Positions 1 to 6,742 of a stretch of 7,567 bases of DNA are shown here, one piece after another; within the stretch, counting starts at the first letter, position 1, and each line of letters begins with the position of its first letter. Under the pieces are notes generated by a model that saw only the letters and a list, made by a program, of their open reading frames with translations, was not told the DNA's origin and made no database searches. The stretch spans positions 1-7,567 of the forward strand of contig CBDUCN010000266.1 in assembly GCA_965365655.1 (NCBI GenBank). The letters run 5' to 3'. The position numbers were made by a program, and so were the translations under genes. Origin of the DNA: JBFHNV01 sp965365655. GTDB taxonomy: Bacteria > Pseudomonadota > Gammaproteobacteria > HK1.

Positions 1-43
1 GCCGGCGAACGGACTCGCGGAGTTGCTCGAGGACTGTGCTCAT
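1..43 (-). CDS. possible 5' end of a leftward gene, cut by the window edge
   Basis: Reading the minus strand from an ATG whose complement is the CAT at 41-43 gives an open frame to the window edge, MSTVLEQLRESVRR. The first residues look like an ordinary cytoplasmic, helix-forming N-terminus rather than the Arg/Pro-rich translation usual for noncoding GC-rich DNA. Against it, there is no Shine-Dalgarno-like sequence upstream of the ATG, codon third positions are mixed (ACA, CAA and GTT occur), and 14 codons are too few to be convincing. No family can be assigned. If real, it is divergent from the + strand genes and would share the 44-541 region as an upstream region. Confidence 0.22.
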   Translation of the reverse strand, partial: MSTVLEQLRESVRR

Positions 44-541
44 GGCGGTGCACGCTGGGCGACGCCTCGGCTCGAGACACCGGCCTCGCGGGAGGCCGCT
101 TCGACACGCAGTGTAGTACGGCCTCTGCGCCGGTGGGTGAGGCGAGCGCCCGGCGCACGGGCTCCGCCTGCACGTTCCCGCGATCGACACCGCGGGCCGC
201 GATGGAACTCGCACCGGGTTCGGCGTAGGGTCGCCCGCCGGATCCGGGGCCGGTTGGCCGCCGTGGGATCCGCATCCAACCTGCAGACCGACATGACACG
301 AACGGCCGGGCGGAGGCTCTACTCTCGCGTGCCGATGGAACACATGCTCCGTTGCCCGTGCGCGCCCGGCCCGGCACGGCTCCGTGCGGGCCGTCGCCAG
401 GCAGGGCGCACCGTGCGCGACGGGGGGCCGGACGGGCACTCGCGCGGCGCCGATCCGGGTCCTGGACGGAGGCCCGCCAAGCCCGCTGCGGTGCCGGCTG
501 CGGCGCGGGTGCGGGCGGGTCGGGCGGCGCGGGGTCCCGGC
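44..541. other. upstream region with no supported gene
   Basis: Several frames are open here, but they translate into Arg-, Pro- and Gly-rich strings without domain character and with third positions close to background, so I treat the stretch as noncoding. It is slightly less GC-rich around 255-350 than the rest. It contains one perfect 7-bp inverted repeat (81-87 CGGCCTC with 92-98 GAGGCCG, 4-base loop) without a T-tract. A weak promoter-like pair lies at 293-323. No tRNA, rRNA or repeat array was seen. Confidence 0.5.
293..323 (+). promoter_or_regulatory. weak promoter candidate ahead of the Sel1-like gene
   Basis: ATGACA at 293-298 matches five of six bases of a sigma-70 type -35 box (TTGACA), and TCTACT at 318-323 matches four of six bases of TATAAT. 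The 19-base spacer is longer than the usual 16-18. It falls in the least GC-rich part of the upstream region. A transcript from here would carry a leader of about 210 bases before the GTG at 542. This is inferred from pattern matching only. Confidence 0.18.
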
Positions 542-1312
542 GTGACCCGCGGCGCGTGCGCGGCACTGCTCGCCGCCGTGCTGCTCGCGGGCCTCGCGCC
601 GGCGCGAGGCGCCGGCGCGGAGCGCGGCGCGGCGGGACCGGCCGCCCAGGGTGCGACTGACGTCGACGCGTCTGCGCCGGGCACCGTGCGTGCCGGCGCC
701 GCGGGGCGGGGCGCGCCGGATGCCGACGCGCCCGGACCGGACTCGCGGCCTTCCGGTGCGGCGGAGAGCGGCGCCGCCGGGGCGGACTTCGCCGCGGCGC
801 AGGCGCTGCTCGAGCGCGGCGACGCCGCGCGCGCGCGCGGCCTCCTCGCGCGCCTGTCCCTGGACGGCGATCCCCGGGCGCAGCGCGCCCTCGCGCGGAT
901 GCTGGTGGCCGGCGTCGGCGGTCCCGCGGATCGCGAGGAGGCCATGGGCTGGTTCTGCGTGCTGGCGCACCAGCCGTCCGGCGGCCGCGACGTGGTGCAG
1001 GCGCTGTGGCTGCTCGCCGAGTACTTCCGCACCGGGGGCGCGCTGCCGGGCTTTCGCTACGGCGAGGGCCGCCGGGACCGCGAGAACCCGCTGCGCGCGC
1101 ACTTCTGGTTCACGCTGCTCGCGACGCAGGACCGCCACTACGAGCAGGTGGTGGAGGACGCCGCGCGCCTCGGCGCACTCGGCATGCGCAGCACCGGTCG
1201 CGAGCTGCGCGAGGGCGAGCGCGAGCGCGTGGCGCGGCGCGCGGCTGGCTGGCAGCCGCTGCCGGACCCGGCACCGCCGGCTCGCGAGCGCTGCCTGTCG
1301 CTGCCGGATTGA
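542..1312 (+). CDS. exported Sel1-like (TPR-like) repeat protein, function unknown
   Basis: The call is 256 residues from GTG 542. Residues 1-26 look like a cleavable signal peptide: Arg at 3, a hydrophobic run rich in Ala and Leu at about 6-19, then a small-residue stretch ending near ARGAGA that suits signal peptidase I. Residues 27-80 are an Ala/Gly/Pro/Asp-rich low-complexity linker. From about 82 the sequence becomes helical. Residues 108-144 resemble one Sel1-like repeat (GDPRAQRALARML, then VGGPADREEAMGWF), and 150-195 resemble a second, with an enlarged loop around GFRYGEG. Sel1-like proteins are generally protein-interaction scaffolds, so no enzymatic role is expected; the partner is unknown. 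The start is chosen because it places the signal peptide at the N-terminus and has GGGG at 531-534 seven bases upstream. In-frame ATGs at 293, 335 and 344 would add an Arg/Pro-rich leader that looks noncoding. I do not recognise the specific family. Confidence 0.68.
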   Translation: MTRGACAALLAAVLLAGLAPARGAGAERGAAGPAAQGATDVDASAPGTVRAGAAGRGAPDADAPGPDSRPSGAAESGAAGADFAAAQALLERGDAARARGLLARLSLDGDPRAQRALARMLVAGVGGPADREEAMGWFCVLAHQPSGGRDVVQALWLLAEYFRTGGALPGFRYGEGRRDRENPLRAHFWFTLLATQDRHYEQVVEDAARLGALGMRSTGRELREGERERVARRAAGWQPLPDPAPPARERCLSLPD

Positions 1313-1315
1313 GCG

Positions 1316-1339
1316 CCGGCGCCGCCGCGCGCGCGCCGG
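1316..1339 (+). repeat. 7-bp inverted repeat just after the Sel1-like gene
   Basis: CCGGCGC at 1316-1322 and GCGCCGG at 1333-1339 are exact reverse complements around a 10-base loop, starting three bases after the TGA at 1310-1312. A transcript would form a strong G-C hairpin at the end of the gene. No T-tract follows, so it is not a classical intrinsic terminator. It could protect the 3' end or weakly attenuate read-through, but inverted repeats of this size are easy to find by chance in DNA this GC-rich. Confidence 0.3.
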
Positions 1340-1410
1340 ATCGCGTGCGAGCAGCTTCCGGCCCGGCCGCCTGCCGCGCGCACGGCGCCGCCTGCCTGCC
1401 GCGCGGGGCC

Positions 1411-1446
1411 GCGGTTAACATGGCGCCCGACCCCGGGGGAAACCCC
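1411..1446 (+). promoter_or_regulatory. promoter-like box and short leader hairpin upstream of miaB
   Basis: TAACAT at 1416-1421 is the most AT-rich hexamer in the 158-base gap before miaB and matches four of six positions of a -10 box. No good -35 box is visible at the expected distance (TGCCTG at 1393-1398 is poor). Downstream, GGGG at 1436-1439 and CCCC at 1443-1446 could form a small 4-bp hairpin with an AAA loop. The same G-run also pairs with the preceding CCCC at 1431-1434 as an 8-bp palindrome. Transcription from here would give a leader of roughly 45 bases before ATG 1471. Promoter assignment is inference. Confidence 0.3.
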
Positions 1447-1470
1447 TGCCAGCGCGTCTTCCGCCCAGCC

Positions 1471-2856
1471 ATGGCCCGCAAGCTCTACGTGCGCACCTTC
1501 GGGTGCCAGATGAACGAGTACGACTCCGCGCGCACCGCGGATCTGCTCGCGCGCAGCCACGGGCTGGAGCGCACCGACGACCCGGAGCAGGCGGACGTGC
1601 TGCTGGTGAACACGTGCTCGGTACGCGAGAAGGCCGCCGAGAAGCTGTTCAGCGAGATCGGGCGCTGGAAGGAGCTCAAGCGCGCGCGCCCGGAGGTGGT
1701 GATCGGCGTCGGCGGCTGCGTGGCCAGCCAGGAGGGCGCGGCGATCCGCGAGCGCGCCCCGTACGTGGACCTGGTGTACGGCCCGCAGACCCTGCACCGG
1801 GTGCCCGAGATGCTATCCGCCGCGGACACCGGGCGGCGCAGCGTGGACGTCTCCTTCCCGGAGATCGAGAAGTTCGACCGCCTGCCCGAGCCGCGCGCCG
1901 ACGGGCCCACCGCGTTCGTGTCGGTGATGGAGGGCTGCAGCAAGTACTGCTCCTTCTGCGTCGTGCCGTACACGCGCGGCGAGGAGTTCAGCCGGCCCTT
2001 CGACGACGTGATCACCGAGGTGGTGGAGCTGGCCGCGCAGGGCGTGCGCGAGGTGACCTTCCTCGGCCAGAACGTGAACGCGTACCGCGGAGCGCTGCAC
2101 GAGGGCGGCGTGTGCGACCTCGCGGAGCTGATCCGCTTCACCGCGGAGGTGGACGGCATCGACCGCATCCGCTTCACGACGTCTCACCCGCAGGAGTTCT
2201 CCGACGCGCTGATCGACGTGTACGCCGACGTGCCCGAGCTGGTGAGCCACCTGCACCTGCCGGTGCAGAGCGGCAGCGACCGCATCCTGGAGCGCATGAA
2301 GCGCGGCTACCGCGCGCGGGACTTCGTGGACAAGGCCGCGCGGCTGCGCGCGGCGCGTCCGGATCTCTCGCTGTCGTCCGATTTCATCGTCGGCTTCCCC
2401 GGCGAGAGCGACGACGACTTCGACGCGACGCTCCGCCTGATCGAGGAGGTGGGCTTCGACACCTCGTTCAGCTTCGTCTACAGCGCGCGCCCCGGTACCC
2501 CGGCCGCGGCCTTCGCCGACGAGGTGCCGCTGGTGCGCAAGAAGGCGCGCCTCGCCCGGCTGCAGGCGCTGATCGCGGAGCAGGCCGCGGCGCTGAGCGC
2601 CGCGATGGTGGGCACCCGGCAGCGCGTGCTGGTGGAGAAGCCGTCGCGCAAGGATCCGCGGCAGATGTCCGGGCGCACCGAGAACAACCGGGTCGTGAAC
2701 TTCGACGCCCCGCCGCACGCGGCCGGGCAGTTCCTGGACGTGGTCATCACCGAGGCGCTGCCGAACAGCCTGCGCGGCGTGGTGGCGCCCGGCCCCGCGA
2801 CCCCGGAGCCCGGCTCCGCCCGTGACCGCCCCTCGCGCGATCGCGTGGTGGCCTGA
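1471..2856 (+). CDS. miaB: tRNA-2-methylthio-N6-dimethylallyladenosine synthase MiaB
   Basis: MiaB is a cytoplasmic radical-SAM methylthiotransferase that converts i6A37 to ms2i6A37 in tRNAs reading codons that begin with U. The product is 461 residues, against about 474 in E. coli. The N-terminal UPF0004 domain shows the auxiliary 4Fe-4S ligands Cys12 (TFGCQMNEYDS), Cys49 (NTCSVREKA) and Cys83 (GGCVASQEG). The radical-SAM core at about 142-375 carries the Cys156-x3-Cys160-x2-Cys163 cluster motif (EGCSKYCSFC), followed by VVPYTRGEE, LGQNVNAY, TTSHP, HLPVQSGSD and SSDFIVGFPGE. A C-terminal TRAM RNA-binding domain lies at about 380-440, containing SGRTENNRVVNF and PNSLRG. A short Pro/Arg tail ends the protein. 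ATG 1471 gives the family-like start MARKLYVRTFGCQ, but no Shine-Dalgarno is visible. An in-frame ATG at 1420 would add 17 residues and cannot be excluded. It lies 48 bases before the reading frame of ybeZ. Confidence 0.97.
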   Translation: MARKLYVRTFGCQMNEYDSARTADLLARSHGLERTDDPEQADVLLVNTCSVREKAAEKLFSEIGRWKELKRARPEVVIGVGGCVASQEGAAIRERAPYVDLVYGPQTLHRVPEMLSAADTGRRSVDVSFPEIEKFDRLPEPRADGPTAFVSVMEGCSKYCSFCVVPYTRGEEFSRPFDDVITEVVELAAQGVREVTFLGQNVNAYRGALHEGGVCDLAELIRFTAEVDGIDRIRFTTSHPQEFSDALIDVYADVPELVSHLHLPVQSGSDRILERMKRGYRARDFVDKAARLRAARPDLSLSSDFIVGFPGESDDDFDATLRLIEEVGFDTSFSFVYSARPGTPAAAFADEVPLVRKKARLARLQALIAEQAAALSAAMVGTRQRVLVEKPSRKDPRQMSGRTENNRVVNFDAPPHAAGQFLDVVITEALPNSLRGVVAPGPATPEPGSARDRPSRDRVVA

Positions 2857-2880
2857 GCCCGCCCGGACCGCTAAGCTTCC

Positions 2881-2896
2881 CGCTGGGATCCCAGCG
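2881..2896. repeat. perfect 16-bp palindrome between miaB and ybeZ
   Basis: CGCTGGGATCCCAGCG is its own reverse complement over all 16 bases. It sits in the 49-base gap between the miaB stop and the preferred ybeZ start TTG 2906, just after a second palindrome, AAGCTT at 2873-2878. In RNA it would form a 6-bp G-C rich hairpin with a GATC loop ending nine bases before the start. In DNA it has the symmetry of a dimeric repressor site. No T-tract follows, so it is not a standard terminator. Its only SD-like bases (GGGA, 2885-2888) would be buried in the hairpin and are too far from TTG 2906 to serve it. Confidence 0.55.
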
Positions 2897-2905
2897 CCGC
2901 CCGCA

Positions 2906-3886
2906 TTGAGCGCCGACACAGACACCCCCGAAGCCCGCGAGCTGCACCTCGAGCCGGCCGACAACCTGCGACTGGCGAACCTCTGTGGGCCGCTGAACCA
3001 GCACCTGCACCAGCTCGAGCGCCACCTCGGGGTCACGATCGTGAACCGCGGCAACGCGTTCCGGGTCACCGGCGAGGCGACCCCGACGAATGCCGCCGGC
3101 AAGCTGCTGGAACGCATGTACGACGCCACCGAGGACGAGGCGCTGACCGCCGAGCGCGTGCACCTGTTCCTGCAGGAGGCCGGCATCGACGACCTGGTGG
3201 ACGGCGCGAGCGACGGCGACGCGGTGGTGCGGGTGCGCCGCGGCTACGTGCACGGACGTGGGGCGAACCAGAAGCGCTACATCCGCGCGGTGCAGACCCA
3301 CGACATCAACTTCGGCATCGGCCCCGCCGGCACCGGCAAGACCTACCTCGCCGTGGCCTGCGCGGTGGAGGCGCTGGAGCGCGAGAGCGTGCGCCGCGTG
3401 GTGCTGGTGCGCCCGGCGGTGGAGGCCGGCGAGCGCCTGGGCTTCCTGCCGGGCGACCTCGCGCAGAAGGTGGACCCGTACCTGCGCCCGCTGTACGACG
3501 CGCTCTACGAGATGCTCGGCTTCGAGCGCGTCGCCAAGCTCATCGAGCGCAGCGTCATCGAGGTGGCGCCGCTCGCGTACATGCGCGGGCGCACGCTGAA
3601 CGAGAGCTTCATCATCCTCGACGAGGCGCAGAACACGTCGGTGGAGCAGATGAAGATGTTCCTCACGCGCATCGGTTTCGGGTCCACCGCGGTGGTGACC
3701 GGCGACATCACGCAGATCGATCTGCCGAAGGGCCAGCGCTCCGGGCTGGTGCACGTGGCGGGGGTGCTGGAGGACGTGGACGGCATCAGCTTCACGTGGT
3801 TCCAGTCGAAGGACGTGGTCCGCCATCCGCTGGTCAAGCGCATTCTCGACGCCTACGCGGCGGCCGAGTCCGCGTCGCCGGAGTGA
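2906..3886 (+). CDS. ybeZ: PhoH-like ATPase YbeZ
   Basis: This is a cytoplasmic P-loop NTPase of the PhoH family, linked to RNA metabolism; in characterised bacteria it partners YbeY in ribosome and RNA quality control. From TTG 2906 it is 326 residues, close to the E. coli protein. Residues 12-23 (ELHLEPADNLRL) match the family N-terminus, and residues 42-56 (GVTIVNRGNAFRVTG) look like a KH-type RNA-binding segment. The ATPase part has Walker A GPAGTGKT at 139-146, the family block RPAVEAGERLGFLPGD at 169-184, LAYMRGRT, Walker B FIILDEAQN at 235-243 and VTGDITQIDLP at 264-274. An earlier in-frame GTG at 2822 would give 354 residues and overlap miaB by 35 bases. The added 28 residues are unlike the family and their third codon positions are much less G/C-biased (seven of 28 end in A or T), so I reject it. 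No clear SD precedes TTG 2906. The stop overlaps the ybeY start. Confidence 0.95.
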   Translation: MSADTDTPEARELHLEPADNLRLANLCGPLNQHLHQLERHLGVTIVNRGNAFRVTGEATPTNAAGKLLERMYDATEDEALTAERVHLFLQEAGIDDLVDGASDGDAVVRVRRGYVHGRGANQKRYIRAVQTHDINFGIGPAGTGKTYLAVACAVEALERESVRRVVLVRPAVEAGERLGFLPGDLAQKVDPYLRPLYDALYEMLGFERVAKLIERSVIEVAPLAYMRGRTLNESFIILDEAQNTSVEQMKMFLTRIGFGSTAVVTGDITQIDLPKGQRSGLVHVAGVLEDVDGISFTWFQSKDVVRHPLVKRILDAYAAAESASPE

Positions 3887-4334
3887 CCCTGACCGTGGAC
3901 GTGCAGATTGCGAGCTCGTCGCCCGACGTGCCCGCTGCGGCGCACATCGTGCGCTGGGCGCGGGCAGCGGCCGGCGACCGCGACGCCGAGCTGAGCGTGC
4001 GCGTCGTCGACGCCGAGGAGGGCGCCGCGCTGAACGAGTCGTTCCGCCGCGGCGCGGGCGCGACCAACGTGCTGTCCTTTCCGTTCGAGGCGCCCGAGAT
4101 CACCGACCCGCCGCTGCTCGGCGACGTGGTGATCTGCGCCCCCGTCGTCGCGCGCGAGGCGCAGGCGCAGGGCAAGGCGGCGCAGGCGCACTACGCGCAC
4201 ATGGTGGTGCACGGCGTGCTGCACCTGCTGGGCCACGAGCACGACCGCGACGACGACGCCGAGCGCATGGAGGCTCTCGAGCGCGAGGTGCTGGCGGGCC
4301 TCGGCTTCGCGGACCCGTACGCGGAGCGCGCGCC

Positions 4335-4338
<4 letters not shown>
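3883..4338 (+). CDS. ybeY: endoribonuclease YbeY
   Basis: YbeY is a single-domain, zinc-dependent endoribonuclease needed for 16S rRNA 3'-end maturation and 70S ribosome quality control. The product is 151 residues, against about 155 in E. coli. The H-x3-H-x5-H metal site is His110, His114 and His120 (VHGVLHLLGHEHD), preceded by HMVV as in E. coli. The upstream conserved block TNVLSFPFE is at 61-69, with Arg55/Arg56 in the region of the family's conserved arginine. The Asp at 124-125 and the Glu-Met-Glu segment at 128-130 also match. GTG 3883 is chosen because it gives the family-like start VTLTVDVQIAS and overlaps the ybeZ stop as GTGA. No separate SD is visible, which suggests translation coupled to ybeZ. 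The gene lies between its functional partners ybeZ and ybeX. Confidence 0.95.
4323..4326 (+). promoter_or_regulatory. ribosome binding site deciding the ybeX start
   Basis: GGAG at 4323-4326 lies eight bases before GTG 4335, inside the end of ybeY. It is the best Shine-Dalgarno match in the gene cluster and supports GTG 4335 as the true start of the CBS-domain gene. Confidence 0.6.
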
Positions 4339-5167
<829 letters not shown>

Positions 5168-5171
<4 letters not shown>

Positions 5172-6742
5172 GGCGTTCGACGCGCACGCCGGCGCCGCGC
5201 GGTGCGCGGGCGCAGGATGTCCGCGCACCGCACGGCGCGCGAGGCGCGGGCCGCCTTCGCGCCCCGGGCGCGGACCTGCTCGCCGCGGCCGGCGGCGCCG
5301 CGCTGCCGTTCGCGTTCTCCCCGTTCCAGATCTGGCCGCTGGCGCCGCTGGCGGTCGCGGCGCTGTTCGTCGCGTGGGCGAACGCCGGGACGCGGCGCGC
5401 CGCGTGGCGCGGCTGGCTGTTCGGCGCGGCCGCGTTCGGCGTCGGCGTGTCGTGGATCGTCGAGAGCTTCCAGTTCAGCAACATCGCGCTGCCGCTGGCG
5501 GTGACCCTCACGGTGGGGTTCGTCGCCTTCCTCGCGCTGTTCCCCGCGCTCGCCGGCGCGCTGCTCGCGCGCTTCGCCGCGCAGGTCGCGCTGCCGGTGC
5601 GCCTCGCCGCGGTGTTCCCGGCGGCGTGGATCGCCGCGGAGTGGCTGCGCGGCTGGTTCCTGACCGGCTTCACGTGGCTGCAGCTCGGCTACAGCCAGGT
5701 GGACGGCCCGCTCTCCGGCGCGCTGGCGGTGTGCGGCGTGTACGGGACCGGGCTGGTGCTGGCCGCCGCGGCCGGGACGCTGGCGTGGATCGCGCTGCGT
5801 CCCGGGCTTCGCCCCGCGCTCGCGCTCGCGGCGCTCGCGGCCGCCGGCGCCGGCCTCGCGGCGTTCGGCGCCCGCGCGTGGACCGAGCCGGCCGGCCCGC
5901 CGCTCGAGGTCGCGCTGGTGCAGGGCAACGTGCCCCAGGACCAGAAGTGGCGTCCCGAGATGCGTCAGCGCACGCTCGACCTCTACACCTCGATGACGCT
6001 TCGCCACCTGGGCCTGGACCTCGTGGTGTGGCCGGAGACGGCGCTGCCCGGGCGCCGGCAGGCGATGCGCGACTTCATCGCCGGGCTTCACCGCAGGGCG
6101 CGCGACGCGGGCAGTGCGGTGCTGTTCGGCGTCCCCGAGTTCGCCGGCGATCCGCCGCGCGCGTACAACTCGGTGCTGCTGGTCGGCACCTCCACCGGGC
6201 AGTACCGCAAGCGTCACCTGGTGCCGTTCGGGGAGTACCTGCCTGCGGACGTCGTGCTGCGTCCGATCACGCGCGCTCTGGGCATCCCGGTGTCGGACTT
6301 CCACCCGGGCGGCGAGCAGCAGGCGCCGCTCGAGGTGCGCGGCCACCGGATCGCGGTGTTCGTGTGCTACGAGATCGCGTTCGGCAACGAGGTGATCCGC
6401 GAGCTGCCCGACGCGGCGCTGCTGGTCACGGTGAGCAACGACGCGTGGTTCGGCGACACGCTGGGGCCGCACCAGCACCTGCAGATGGCGCGCGCGCGGG
6501 CGCTGGAGACGGGACGCGACCTGCTGCGCGCGACCAACACCGGCATCACCGCCATCGTCGACGCCGCGGGTGAGGAGCACGGGCGGCTTGAGCAGTTCCG
6601 CGCCGGCAGCCTGCAGGGCAGGGCGACGCCGCGCCGCGGCGCGACGCCCTACGTGCTGGCGGGGGACTGGCCCACGCTGGTGCTGTGCGTGCTGCTGCTC
6701 GCGCCGGCGGTGCTGGTGGCCTGGCGGGGGCGGCGCCGCTGA
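5168..6742 (+). CDS. lnt: apolipoprotein N-acyltransferase Lnt
   Basis: Lnt is the inner-membrane enzyme that adds the third acyl chain to the N-terminal cysteine of lipoproteins. From TTG 5168 it is 524 residues, against 512 in E. coli. Hydrophobic segments lie at about 37-72, 82-100, 106-137, 144-163, 183-210 and 213-234. The periplasmic nitrilase-fold domain spans about 244-490 and shows the catalytic triad Glu290 (VVWPETALP), Lys348 (YRKRHLVPFGEYLP) and Cys400 (FVCYEIAFG), plus VTVSNDAWFG and TNTGITA. A last hydrophobic segment is at about 502-519. TTG 5168 overlaps the ybeX stop (TTGA), has GAGG at 5160-5163, and is the only usual start codon in frame before the first membrane segment. 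The first 35 residues are Arg/Pro/Ala-rich and unlike the family. Over 5217-5257 the +1 frame, beginning at ATG 5217, has better codon bias, so a missing base near 5258-5276 is possible. The body of the gene is secure; the N-terminus is not. Confidence 0.93.

Noticed and set aside
81..98. 7-bp inverted repeat considered as a terminator for an upstream gene
   Set aside because: There is no T-tract on either strand and no gene end beside it. Short GC hairpins are common by chance here.
23..541. N-terminal extension of the Sel1-like gene to GTG/ATG codons at 23, 293, 335 or 344
   Set aside because: The added residues are Arg/Pro-rich and would bury the signal peptide about 66 to 173 residues inside the protein.
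1503..2825. +1-frame open reading frame of 440 codons within miaB
   Set aside because: The translation is Arg/Gly/Ala-rich without motifs, while the miaB frame carries all six cluster cysteines and the TRAM domain.
2822..2905. Earlier GTG start for ybeZ overlapping miaB by 35 bases
   Set aside because: The extra 28 residues do not resemble the family N-terminus, and seven of the 28 codons end in A or T, unlike the gene body.
1813..3186. Minus-strand open frame of 457 codons opposite miaB and ybeZ
   Set aside because: It crosses two unrelated + strand genes and the gap between them, and shows no domain-like sequence, so it is a frame shadow.
2747..3826. Minus-strand open frame of 359 codons opposite ybeZ
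   Set aside because: It mirrors the ybeZ codons and is rich in His, Val and Leu from antisense reading. Walker motifs on the + strand settle the coding strand.
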